From positions 1-21,003 of the forward strand of contig WOGZ01000465.1 in NCBI GenBank assembly GCA_009733775.1: a stretch of 21,003 bases of DNA. The letters are read 5' to 3'. The notes under the pieces were generated by a model. That model ran no database searches, was not told the DNA's origin, and saw only the letters and a list, made by a program, of their open reading frames with translations. The translations under genes and the position numbers were made by a program. Below, piece by piece: positions 8,640 through 18,480 of the stretch; the first letter of the stretch is position 1; each line of letters opens with the position of its first letter. This stretch comes from Alectoria sarmentosa (Eukaryota; Ascomycota; Lecanoromycetes; Lecanorales; Parmeliaceae).

Positions 8640-9920
8640 GAAAACGATTATATTCTTTTGAACATATTCGTCACGATATCACATAGAAAAAATTTCACTT
8701 TTTAACGAAAAACCGTTTTTTAACAAATTTATTCACAGTTTATCTGATGTATATCAAAAATCGATCGACACATAATCGAAGGATATATGTGAAGGTAATG
8801 TTTCGATTGAAAGAAATGTTTCGAATTGTATATGCATGTATGCGATCGATCGTAAGGTTTATGAAGATCGTTTTAGAATATTGATGCTTGGCAATAATGG
8901 TTGATAAAATATATATAAATTACGATCGATATATTGCGATAATAATGATGATGATAATAACGATAATAACGTTTAAAAACATGAATATAATAGTTATAAT
9001 GACGTTTAAAAACATTTGAAAGTTATGTTGTTGAAGAATTTCGTGAATAATTGGACAATTTTGACGATAACGACCTTTTTGATAATGATATAATTTTCAA
9101 CTTTGAATCGTATATAAATATAAGTCTTTCGAATCGAAGTTCACAAAGTTTATGATTATAAATGCAATAACGACAAATTAATTTCAGATTGAATTTTGAT
9201 AAATAAAAGTTTATTCGTAAAGGATATTAAAATTGATAATTGAGGTTTTGCGGGTAAATTCGATCGATTATTCGAAGTGTGAAAATCAATAAAATCGTTT
9301 TTTTCACGATTGAATAATGACATTAAGTTGACTTCACGAATAATGATTGTTTTTTTGAAATTGAATAATGATTATTTTTTTAAAGTTATGATGATAATTT
9401 TTTTAAAATTATAATAACGACTTTTTTAAAATTAACGCGAGGGTTTACTTATAAGCGATGTTTCAATTCGATTAATTGACGAAATCTTTCGAATTTGTTT
9501 TTAAAAAAAGCTTTGATAAGATCGTCGATTATTTATTAATCGATAAAAATGTATTTTAAGATGATATTATCGACGATGATTTGTTTTCGTATATAATGAT
9601 GTTAAATGTTAATATGTTTAATACGAGCATGAAATTGAGGGTTTTTGATTAACGTTATAACGTTTTAATTATCGTAATAAATTATTATTATTTGAGAACA
9701 TTTAACGTTTAAATTAAATTAATTGAGAAATTCGCGCAATCAAACCGCTTTTTTGATAATTTAAATTTAATCGATATATTCAATTTCATAAATTGAAAAC
9801 GTTATTATAAATTATCATTTAAAGAATTAATTAATTATTATATTATTTATATTAAAAACGTATTCAAAAGTGAAACGTCGAATGTCTTAATCGTTTATTC
9901 AATCAACGTTGATATAATTT
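8640..9920 (-). pseudogene. Element C RNase H relic
   Basis: Copia-type RNase H at the C-terminus of pol. Just before it the minus strand reads KNAIKRIFQYFNHIKN-like (about 9960-10015), the 'h..A.KRIlRYL.gT' block. At 9916-9899 follows YINVD then a stop, matching 'GYsDADWAGd' with Asp>Asn and Trp>TGA. The far end, around 8790-8650, reads FDIHQINCE, VKFFLCDIVTNMFKR, which fits 'HIDIryHfiRE ... yvpT.dmvADmfTKaL'. The part 8651-8898 is the segment duplicated at 502-749. Several stops interrupt the frame. Confidence 0.75.
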
Positions 9921-10029
9921 GCGAAAGATTTAAAATCGTTTCGAAATATAAATTATTAATTTTTTATATGATTGAAATATTAAAAGATGCGTTTGATTGC
10001 ATTTTAATGAAAAACATTAAAATTCGAAT

Positions 10030-11300
10030 CGTATCGAGAAATTATTGAAATTGTGAAGACGATATTCGAGCGCGTGTTCAACATCGCATATATGAAAAAA
10101 TCGACGATAAATTAATAAATGTAACGAGATTCTTCAATAATCATGAAGTCATTTTCGACGATATAAAATTTATCGTTAATAATGAGAGTTGAAATGATCG
10201 CTGATTCAATTATGTTATGATTGATAAGAAATTTTTCGATATAAGTTGTTTGTTTAAGACGTAGAATTCGATTAATACGATTTTTTACGATCGTTATATT
10301 AAGATAATAAGTGTATAAATTCAAATCGATCATTTCAAACTTTTTATGAAGTTTATTTTTGATTATTTAAATGTTGATTTTATCGAGATTTATAAATAAA
10401 ATGTTATTTGTATAAATGACGATAATGATAATATTATTAATAAATATCGAAAAATCAATAACGATAAACTTGAAGCTCAATTTTTTAAAATACGTTATGA
10501 AAATATTATATCAAACTTTCGAGGATTATTTTAAATCGTATAACGTTTTTATAAATTTGCAAACCTTATTCTCTTTGCTCTTAATTTCAAATCTTATAAA
10601 TTATATTATATAAATTATTTTTTCGATATCATCGTATAAAAAAACGATTTTAATATTTATTTATTCAAGTTTTCAATTCAAAATTGTCGCAAAAGCGAAA
10701 ATGATTTTATAATTCATAAATTTAATTATCGAAACGAAAATTTCGTTGAAATCGATTTCTTCTCATTGTTCGAAATTATAAATCATTTAATAAACTTTAT
10801 ATCGAATGATTTCGTCGATAAAGTTTTTTTTGATTTTATAAATTCATTTGTTTCTCAAAACACGCGCATTCGAAAATAAATTTATTAAGATTTAAATATC
10901 GTTAATGATAAGAAAATTGATCTTATTTTACATAATCATTTATTAATACATTTTACGATAAAAATTCGTTATAATCTTTTTAAAGTTTTTAAATTTATAA
11001 AGTTTAATAAAAACGACTTTTGTTAATAAAGTGAAAAGATTCGAAATGAAATTTCGATATAATTTTATAATTTCGAACGATTTCATAATAAAAATAAATT
11101 CGAGAGTTTTATTGATTATAAAACGAATGATAAATTTGAACGTCGATATAAATGAAGATGAAAAAATCGCAATATTGTTATTAAGCGTATCAAACGATCG
11201 TTTTATTACGAATTTTAAATCAAATAAGTTTGAAACGATTACGATTTTTAACGAAATCCTTTTTTGAATTGAGATGAAATTAAATAAATTATTAATTTCC
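10030..11300 (-). pseudogene. Element C reverse transcriptase relic
   Basis: RVT_2-type reverse transcriptase, reading toward lower coordinates. Near 10550-10500 the translation is YDLK-stop-SSKV-stop-YN, the copia 'lYGLKQspRqWy' block with Gln and Trp codons turned to stops, then YFKKLSFKFIVIDFSIFI ('fLkslGF..s..D.cvFi'). YTNN at 10414-10403 is the YVDD box with both Asp changed to Asn and Val to Thr. Then INLDKINI, KLHKKFEMIDLNLYTYYL ('L...FeMkDLG...ylLGi'), and a stop-free run 10333-10112 with NRILRLKQTTYIEKFL ('i.lsQ..YieklL'). The N-terminal limit (about 11300) is an estimate. Confidence 0.93.
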
Positions 11301-11599
11301 TTTTCGACGATAATTATATATCTCTTTTAACGTTTTTTTTTTAAAAATTATAAATGAAAAAAAAGATAAATGATTTTGATGCTCGATATTTTTAATGAGC
11401 TTACGTTTATTATAATAAACGTTAATTTATTTTTTAATAATAACGATGCTCAACTCGAAAAAGATAAGCTTGAAAAAAACGTTATTAATTTAATTAATAT
11501 TAAAAACAACAATTATTTCATCGTTATTTAAAAGCATGCGATAATTTTTATTTTGATATTTTAAAAAACGCTTTTTGATAACGCGATTTTGATATTTCT

Positions 11600-12190
11600 T
11601 TTAATCAATATTGCGAAGAACAATTTGATAATAATTAATTTAATCGATAATGTGTAAATGAGATATATTAAAAAAAGATTCAATATTAATTTCAAATGAG
11701 ATAACGTCGCGTTCGATAACGAATTGAATATTGCGAAAAATATTAATCGTTTAAATGAATTTCGTTCAATATTTCTGAGGCAATTTGTTTTTTTTAAATA
11801 TAACGTTAATTTTACATTAAATAATAACGTTTAAACGTTCAAATTTATTATTCATTTGAGAATTGTCAAACATGATGTTTTTTTAAATGATATTTTTGAA
11901 TAATCAAAAGGCTTTTATTTAATAATTATCGAATTCAATATCGCAATCAATGCGAAAATGAATATATTTATTATTATTATATTTTGAATCATTAAAAAAC
12001 ATCTTGAATGCGGTAAAAATTATTGAATCAAATTTATTAAATAACAAATAAACGTCAAATTAAAGGGTTTTATCGTTAAAGAAAATGATCATTCATTCAA
12101 AATCATTTCAAAAAACATCGAATGAATTTTGAAGATCGTTATAAATTAAATCGTTTTGTTATTTTTTAAAAACAATGTGTTATTTATGTG
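11600..12190 (-). pseudogene. Element C integrase core relic
   Basis: DDE integrase core, decreasing coordinates. Near 12160 RFNLIYNDLQNSF fits the entry 'plelIHsDlcGPf' with the first catalytic Asp kept. Then IIFFNDKT and VYLLFNKFDSI ('VyfLk.KSd'), FRIDCDIEFDNY ('lRsDnGgEf') with the second Asp kept, and MFDNSQMNNKFERLN ('tpytPqqNGvaERlNr'). The position of the catalytic Glu just upstream of that block reads Lys, a G>A change. SFEINIESFFNISHL near 11690 resembles the 'PyE.w.g..Pnlshlr' tail. Clear copia-type integrase; limits approximate. Confidence 0.85.
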
Positions 12191-12194
12191 ATTT

Positions 12195-12330
12195 TATTTT
12201 TATATTGATTATAAAATATAATTCATAAACATCGTCAAAAGGTGAAATAAAAAGATTTATTTTAATGTACATTTTGATTAATTTTTTGAGATTTTGAATG
12301 TTTAAATGATTATAATGTGCGTATTATATA
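12195..12330 (-). pseudogene. Element C GAG-pre-integrase zinc domain relic
   Basis: The short H-H-C-C domain that precedes the core in copia pol. At 12326-12306 the minus strand reads stop-YAHYNH, which is the 'WHaRyGH' motif after Trp>TAA, His>Tyr, Arg>His and Gly>Asn changes. LNIQNLKKLIKM follows. At 12227-12216 YELY is the 'CepC' pair with both Cys changed to Tyr (TGT>TAT), then IKIKSHK as the basic tail. The spacing matches the family, so the site is confident although every zinc ligand but one is altered. Confidence 0.85.
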
Positions 12331-13059
12331 TGAAAAATTATTTTATCGATTTGAGATTTTGATAAAGGTTTTAAGAATTTTTGATCGGCAAAAATAAATT
12401 TAATTAAAAATTTATTATAAACGAGAATTTTTTCATTAACGATTATTAAAATTAAAAAGGTTTTCTCTTAAATATTGAGCGCATAAAAACGATTTTGAAT
12501 ACGTTTAAAAAAGAAATGTTGTTTTTCGATAATAATGTCGTTGAAAACAAAAATTAAAAAGAATCTTTGTTTTTTTAATTGTTTTTTAAAAATAAAATTG
12601 AAATCATAATTAAACACGAATTAAACGTTTTAAAAAATTAAGATGCGCTTGACATTATTTATTTTACATTTAAATTCGATATTTTCGAAATCGATAATTA
12701 TGCGATTATCGATAAAATTATTTATAAAACGTGAAAATTAAAAAGGTTTAAAGATTTTGAAAATTGAAAAGATGTAAATTATGTGTTAAGTGTAAACACA
12801 ATCGCGAAATTAAAAGAAAAACATTGTTATTATAATGAATAAAGCAATAATCTACGCTTTATCAATAACTTTGAATTTAATAATCTTATAAACCTTTTTG
12901 TTTAAGGCGTCAAAGTTTATAATAAGTTCGAAAGTCGATTTAAAAACGATAAAAACGATAATAAAAACGATAAGATTAATGTGAGCGATAAAACAATGAG
13001 CGATTTTTGATTAAATAATCGTTATAACTGCGTTAACATTATTAAATTATTTCTTTAAT
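12331..13059 (-). pseudogene. Element C protease zone, degenerate
   Basis: Lies between the Gag knuckle and the GAG-pre-integrase domain, where copia elements encode the aspartic protease (D-S-G-A). I see no readable active-site motif in the mutated sequence. The length, about 240 codons, fits the expected region. Assignment is by position only. Confidence 0.45.
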
Positions 13060-13710
13060 TTCTCAATTGATTTAAATTCAAAGTTTTTTTCTTTTTGATC
13101 ACGTTTTTCACGATTTTTATGATCACGATTATTATAATTATTATGATCATCGCGACCTCCGCGATCTTTTTTATTTGCATTATTCTCATTTAAATGTTTA
13201 TTGCGTATATCGCATTTGTTGATATCATATTAATTTTTTTTATAATAAATATAATATTTGCAAATTTGAATATAAATACGAAAATTATTAAAATTTGCGT
13301 TCGTTTAAATATGATGTTTAATAACATTTTTAATGATAATAAAAGTAAATATAAATTGTTGAATATATTCAAGGAAGTCGTTTATAATAACGATAAACGC
13401 GTGCATTTTTGAATACGTGAAATCGAATGAATTGATGACGATGTTAAGAAATCGAGTTATCGTATAATTTAACGTTCATTTAATTTCACAATCTTCATTA
13501 TAAACGTTATAAATTTGATTATAATTTTCGCGATACGCATTATATTAAAAGTTCAAATTCTTATAAAAATGATAAATTTTTCAATTTTTATCGAAAAAAA
13601 AGATCGCTTAATCGAATTGATTTTTGAATTTTCGAATAATGTTCATAAAAATATTAATATATTTTTACAATTTATTTTCATAAACGATCAAAATGAGAGA
13701 TTTTAATTTA
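13060..13710 (-). pseudogene. Element C gag relic with eroded CCHC knuckle
   Basis: On the minus strand 13709 onward reads KLKSLILIVYENKL then YINIFMNIIRKFK, in the style of a copia Gag. The knuckle lies at 13253-13212: Tyr-x2-Tyr-x4-Tyr-x4-Cys (YIYYKKN-stop-YDINKC), exactly the C-x2-C-x4-H-x4-C spacing with both first Cys as Tyr and His as Tyr, all explicable by single transitions. A highly charged tail follows: NKKDRGGRDDHNNYNNRDH then KNREKRDQKEKNFE, typical of nucleocapsid basic regions. The gag start is not resolved. Confidence 0.75.
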
Positions 13711-15616
13711 AAAATAATAAAATTGAAAATGTTAAAATCTCGAAATTTATATTTTTCGAGTTTTTTTCAAACATTAAAAATATTAATATAATATTTAATC
13801 TTATTTTAAAAATTATTTTCGCAACGAATTTTCATTATCGTGTAAATTTTATTATGCGTTTCGATTTAAATTAAGATATTTATTTTAATAATAGCAAACT
13901 TTATTTTGACGATTAAACGATTATTCGAAACGTTTTTTATTTCAATGATAGAACTTTTAATAAACATAATCATATCGGTTTCGATTTAATATCACAATTC
14001 AATTAAATTTAAAAAGTTTTACATTTGACGTTTTTATTTGATATAATTGATAATTTTTATGAGCATTTCAATTTTTTTAAATTGATTTAAAAAAATCGAA
14101 AATTTGATTTTAAAATGTTCGAATATAATGTTAAAGAAAATTGATTTGAATTTTAAGATTTAAGAATTTTCGAAATTTGAATTTAAATTTTCATTTAAAT
14201 TTATGTTCGAAAAAATGATTTATAATGAAATAAGGTTTGAGAATGATGAGACTTGCGTAATAAGGTTTTTAAAAATGATTAAAATAAATAACGTCGAAGA
14301 AATAAAGCGCGCTTTAAAGCCGAAAAGCTTTTTATTAATAATAAATTTTGATAATGATTCGAGAATTAATTGTTTCGAGATAAAAATGAAATTAACGTAA
14401 AAGTTTGAAATAAAGTCGTTATCGTTATCGTTATCGTTATTCAAAAAATATTTAAAAATTTATAAAATCTTAAAAATATAAAAAAAGTCTCGTTGAGTTT
14501 TGAAATTAATTTAATATAATTTGAATTTTCGTTTGCGAAGAGTCTTTATTTCATAATCGAAAAAATATTCGACGATGTTTAAAAAGACGATAAATTTAAT
14601 GAATTTTAAAAAAAATATAAAAATATAAAGATATTGCTTTGAAAAAAAATTATTTGATTTTATAAATCGCAGCGAATTCGTAAAGAATATGTTATTCGAA
14701 TTATATTAATTATTTTAATGATTAAAAGATCTTGAAAAAAGGATAATAAAGTTTTAAAATCGAAAATAAAATTAATAATTTCGTTTCGCTCGTTTAAAGC
14801 GTTTAAATGTAACATTATTATCATTAAATCGCTTTATAATAAGGATTTTTTTTTTGATTTTCGAAATAAGAGGTTTTTTTCCTTTGCGTTTTGACTTTGA
14901 TATATTAAATACGCGAAATAAAAAATGATTTTTCTTTAATTAATTATTAATTTTTGTTTTTGTTTTTGATTTTTTGATTTTCATTGCGAATATTTCGCAA
15001 TTGAATCATTAAATATGATTATCGTTATCGAGTTTTGAGTGAAACGATCTGCAAAATAAAGACATATCGTTTATTATTTTAACGTGTTTCATATAAAGAA
15101 GTTGATATGTTTCAAGAATTTAACGATTATATGATCATAATCGCATAACAACTTTTGATAATTTCGACATATCACGATTATTTGCGATATTTTTCGAATC
15201 GTTTTATTTTGTTTTGAATGAAAATGAGAGCGATATGAGTATTGATAAAAGCGATCGAATATTAATAACGTTTCAGCGTTTAAAAAAACGATGTTGATCC
15301 TTAAAAACGCTCATAACTTTTAAAAAAGCGTTATTGATTATCAAAAAAAGCGCTTTAAATGTCGTCAATTTTTAATATTATTTTTTTTACGCCCGTTTTT
15401 TTACGATCTCTGCGCGCTTTCATTGCGAGCGAATCATAATCGTTTCGATTTAAATAATCATTTTATAATAAACATTATTTATATCAAAAAGATTACATTA
15501 TATAAACGTAACGATTTTTATAATTAACATTTTCATTGCGATAAACATAAAAATGTCTGAAAATAATCTTAATCATAATAAATAATAAATAAATCATGTT
15601 ATAATAATGTTAATGT
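13711..15616 (-). other. Element C gag N-terminus and leader, unresolved
   Basis: About 1.9 kb between the primer-binding site and readable Gag. This is long for a copia leader, so part must be the N-terminal half of gag, but no start or motif can be fixed. A minus-strand open run at 14444-14220 (74 codons) begins with an Asn-Asp repeat from a CGTTAT hexamer array and has no recognised family. A plus-strand run over the same bases (14203-14400) is equally unsupported. Confidence 0.45.
14417..14440. repeat. CGTTAT hexamer microsatellite (4 units)
   Basis: Four perfect CGTTAT units in tandem. On the minus strand they encode alternating Asn-Asp at the start of an open run of unknown meaning. 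Confidence 0.85.
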
Positions 15617-15622
15617 AAGCTC

Positions 15623-15634
15623 GGGTTTATAACT
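15623..15634 (-). promoter_or_regulatory. Element C primer-binding site (initiator Met tRNA type)
   Basis: Directly inside the 5' LTR the minus strand reads AGTTATAAACCC. Reverting G>A changes gives GGTTATGGGCCC, the complement of the anticodon loop region of initiator methionine tRNA. Drosophila copia and yeast Ty5 are known to prime from this internal part of the tRNA (a half-tRNA) rather than its 3' end. The position beside the LTR and the agreement with the polypurine tract at the other end support it. Confidence 0.7.
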
Positions 15635-15698
15635 TGTCAAAATATAAAATAAAACATTTAATTGTATTGCTTTAAGAGTATTACGAAAGAAAAAACGA

Positions 15699-15706
15699 TT
15701 TATATA
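15699..15706 (-). promoter_or_regulatory. Possible TATA box, element C 5' LTR
   Basis: TATATAAA on the minus strand, about 45 bases downstream of the CRE/E-box cluster and followed by more than 60 bases of LTR, a sensible promoter geometry. The companion LTR reads TACATAAA at the same place, so this is weak evidence for an ancestral TATA box. Confidence 0.4.
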
Positions 15707-15733
15707 CGGGCGCATTAAATGCATATTAGTGCG

Positions 15734-15763
15734 CACGTGACCGCCAAGGCTTGACGTCACGTG
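15734..15763. promoter_or_regulatory. E-box / CRE palindrome cluster in element C 5' LTR
   Basis: CACGTG, TGACGTCA and an overlapping CACGTG, identical in arrangement to 8259-8288. In the minus orientation they lie upstream of the possible TATA box, as activator sites would. Direct sequence identity is certain; factor binding is inferred. Confidence 0.6.
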
Positions 15764-15778
15764 ACCCGAATTTCAACA

Positions 15779-15783
15779 AAACC
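15779..15783. repeat. Target-site duplication AAACC, right copy (element C)
   Basis: Matches 8155-8159 exactly and abuts the LTR end. The reading frame of element B resumes at 15784. Confidence 0.92.
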
Positions 15784-15981
15784 TATTGTCATCGTTGCGA
15801 GAAAACTTTTTCATTCAAAATCAAATTTCATAAACATTTACGAAATAAATGCTTAAATAAATTCAAGCAAGTTTATAATAACGAAATGTTGAAAAATTCT
15901 AAATCCTCGACAATTCTCAAAATCATTAAATCTAACTTCTCGACCAAAGATTTTGATATAAAATTCGTTTTTCGAAATTGA
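15784..15981 (+). pseudogene. Element B C2HC zinc finger domain
   Basis: Frame 1 from 15784 gives a zinc finger with intact ligands: Cys at 15787 and 15796, His at 15835, Cys at 15850, spacing C-x2-C-x12-H-x4-C, within CHRCEKTF and HKHLRNKC. A finger of this type lies between Gag and protease in a family of fungal gypsy polyproteins. Upstream, across element C, the frame joins SFVNIKT of gag. The open run continues to 15981 through a Lys/Ser-rich segment. This is one of the least damaged coding patches in the window. It is part of a polyprotein, not a separate gene. Confidence 0.85.
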
Positions 15982-17000
15982 AATTATGCTTATACGAATG
16001 TTCACTTGACGTTAAAAAAAAATGATGACGTTTTTTTAAATATCAATTGTTATGTCACATTGAATAACAAATTATGACTTAAAAACTTATTAAACAACAT
16101 TAAAATCATCAAAATAACTTTCTCTTTACGTATTTATAAAGTAAACATTAATAAATATGAAATTGATAAATACGTGATTACGAAATTTTATTTCTCAAAA
16201 TCGAATTTATAAAGAAACGAAATTTTTACTTATTTACGAAGAGAAATATATATTGTTAACGACCTTCGAGCAAAGATATTGATTAATAACGACATCATCG
16301 ATTTTGAAAGTATCGTCATTAATATCGTTAATAAAACAACATATATAAATAATTGCAAAATTATAATTAAGGTCTCGACACGCTCACATAATGAATTCAT
16401 TAAAAAAAAAATTCATATTTAATCGACAACTTTCGTTTCGTTTTATAATAATGTGATTTTCTTAACAAAATTCATTAATTTGTTTAACGATCGTGATTTT
16501 CTATTCGAGTTATTTATGCAAACAAATCTAATTTTATTCGTTTATTTAATAAATCACTTCATAATTAATGTTCTCGTTAAAAATAACATAAATTCTTCGA
16601 TATAAATGTTAAAGAAATTGAAATTTGATAACGTTTTCGAAATGAAATATGAAAATTGTTTTCAAACAACAATTGAGTTTAACTTTATCATAATTCGCTC
16701 GGCGAATTTCTTCGCAAAATCTATAAAAGAAATGTTTACATTTCTTAACTCGTTTAAAAAAAAGTTTAAAAACGAAACTTTTAATATTACGACGTCGATT
16801 TCTTTTAAACAAGAAATCAATTTATTTAAAGACGTGATGATTTATGATAACAAATAAAAAGTTCAAACTTTGATAAATTTAATTATTAATTTTTCAAAGA
16901 TTTGAATAATCGATAACTTCGTTAACATTCCTCAAAAGAAATGAATAAAGATTTTTTTAAAAAATAATTAACAATTCAAAATTAACAACAAAATCAAGAT
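15982..17000 (+). pseudogene. Element B aspartic protease and linker relic
   Basis: Same frame 1. At 16039-16047 the residues Asn-Ile-Asn followed by CYVTLNN correspond to the 'DTGC.vTLiD' active site of retroviral-type proteases, with Asp>Asn, Thr>Ile and Gly>Asn by transitions. Further on LRREIYIVNDLRAKILINND (about 16220-16300) matches the later 'r..vhvvddLka.mLiGnDi' block. The linker includes NDRDFLFELFMQTNLILF (near 16490) and a stop-free run at 16606-16857. The protease would cut the Gag-Pol polyprotein; this copy lacks its catalytic Asp. Confidence 0.78.
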
Positions 17001-17760
17001 TTACCCATTCGATGTTAAAAATCGTGAAATTATTAATTAAACATTCGACGATTTTTATCGTCAAAATCGTTTAAAATTTATCAAAAACGTTACGTCGTTT
17101 ATTTATTTAATTTTCATAATTTGAAAAACGTTTCTTAATGATGAGCGTAAAGATAAATCAATAATTAATATTAAAAACCTAAATGATTTGATAATATGAG
17201 ATGCGTATACGTTATCATTATAAAACGAAATTATTAATATGCTCGCAGATTATCAATATATCGTTATAATTAACGTTATTTTATTCTTTTATTAATAACG
17301 TATTTATTCGAATTATAAATATATGTTAACAATTATTTTTCATCGAGATCAAGAAACTTTTAATATTTCGATTATAAAATGTATAAATTCAATAATTTAC
17401 GTGTAAGGTCAAATAAATGAAATTTTACGCCGTTTTAAAAACGCGAAAATCAAAATTTACGTCGACGACGTTATTATTAAAACATCTATTTTTTATAAAC
17501 ATTTAAACGATCTTAAAAAACTTTTTATATTATTTCGAAAATTCAACATTACAATCTCGTCAAATAAAATATATTTCGAATATTTAAACGTCAATTTATT
17601 CGATCATAAAATTAATTTTTTTAATTTAATCTCGCCTGAAAAAAAGTTGAAAATAATTTTCGATCTTAAATATTCGATTATATTTAACGAGCTTGAACAT
17701 TATTTGAATTTAATCAAATATTTATATTTATATATACATTTTAATATTTAAATCTTTTAA
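17001..17760 (+). pseudogene. Element B reverse transcriptase relic, YVDD intact
   Basis: Frame 1. Blocks in order: NQTFDDFYRQNRLKFIKN-like entry (about 17030), SIINIKNLNDLIIQDAYVI ('rpVvDiRgLN.i..pDaYPlPlq'), NMLADYQYIVIINVILFFYQ with the first catalytic Asp as Asn, FNISIIKCINSIIYVQ ('fnVa.mG..nS.ayvqr'), and KIYVDDVIIKT with YVDD at 17458-17469 unaltered. Then HLNDLKKLFILFRKFNI and FDLKYSIIFNELEHYLNL ('t..eLe.fLGltgylR'). Stops (for example after FFYQ) and other Asp>Asn changes make it non-functional. Clear Ty3/gypsy RT. Confidence 0.93.
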
Positions 17761-18480
17761 TCGTTATAAAAATTAAAGACGTTATTTTTTAAACAAATTT
17801 CGATCGCAAAATGTCAACGCAAATAATATACTTCAAAACGACGTCTTTTTAAATTTATCGAAACAAAAATCGTATTATTTCAATTGTTTTAGAATATCTT
17901 ATCAAAGCCGTTAATTTTTATACATTTCAATGATAATAAAATATTTTAAATTAATTTAAACGACTCGAAAGAATGAAATTTCGACGTCATTATTTTTCAT
18001 ATCAAAAATAATAAAAAAATCGTCAATGATAATAATAAATGATCATCTTATGTGAATTGCGAATCGATTTTATTTTTATTAAGACTTTTAATTTTTATTG
18101 AAAAAAATTATTAATTCATCGAATTAAAAATAACCGACTTTATATAAATATTCAAAAAAGTTAAACATATAATAAAATCTTTTAAATACCTCATAAAAAT
18201 ACAAACTAATTATTCGATAATTCTCGATATTATAAAGTAGAATTTTATCGTTTTAACTTCATTAATTATACGTATAAATATCAGATTTATTCGCGTTTTT
18301 CAATTTTTTCGTTAATTTAATTTTGACGTTAAATATAAATCGAATAAAAAACATATATTTTTTAATGTCTTATCGAAATTAATAAATTTTAACATTAATT
18401 CATTGTCCTCAAATTATTTCGAGCTTGACGTTTTATATAAATATAATAATTTTAACGTTTTCTTCATAATTGCGCTAATT
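17761..18480 (+). pseudogene. Element B RNase H relic
   Basis: Frame 1 continues with IHFNDNKIF then INLNDSKE (about 17920-17970), the 'l.iDaSk.wGfG' block with Asp>Asn; RLLIFIEKNY-stop-FIELKI (about 18085-18135), the 'R.LtpaE.nYwptElE' block; and IKIQTNYSIILDI (about 18195-18235), the 'v.TDHsai..i' block with Asp>Asn. The ending FDVKYKSNKKHIFFNVLSKL (about 18323-18382) matches 'l.vrhkPGkeHiiPDALSRL'. All three acid positions I can align are altered or sit in damaged context. Confidence 0.85.

Larger units (their letters stand above)
8160..15778 (-). mobile_element. Element C, Ty1/copia retrotransposon, full length, reversed
   Basis: A 7,619-bp element between identical-length 144-bp LTRs with an AAACC duplication. 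It is on the minus strand, as shown by four independent signs: a polypurine tract beside the 8303 LTR edge, an initiator-Met-tRNA-type primer site beside the 15635 edge, a Gag knuckle at 13253-13212, and pol domains running toward lower coordinates. Pol order is GAG-pre-integrase, integrase, RT, RNase H, which defines Ty1/copia. All domains carry stops and transition-type replacements. It is the youngest insertion, lying inside element B. Confidence 0.95.
15635..15778 (-). repeat. Element C 5' LTR (144 bp)
   Basis: In element orientation it starts TGTTGAAATTCGGG and ends ATTTTGACA. It pairs with 8160-8303. It keeps CACGTG (15734-15739), TGACGTCA (15752-15759) and CACGTG (15758-15763). On the minus strand TATATAAA (15706-15699) sits downstream of these as a possible TATA box; the other LTR has TACATAAA there, so the TATA form may itself be a C>T product. 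An open frame that seems to begin at 15751 starts inside this LTR by chance. Confidence 0.95.

Noticed and set aside
10416..11267. Plus-strand open frames of 65 and 78 codons
   Set aside because: They lie antisense to element C's reverse transcriptase, whose conserved blocks are on the minus strand.
13190..13706. Open frames of 60-72 codons on both strands
   Set aside because: They overlap element C's Gag in other frames; the knuckle frame itself contains stops.
15751..15783. Start of a zinc-finger protein at 15751
   Set aside because: The apparent TTG start lies within element C's LTR. The true coding continuity comes from gag at 8159, so the N-terminal residues are LTR translation.
16609..16812. 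Minus-strand 67-codon open frame
   Set aside because: Antisense shadow of element B's protease-RT linker.
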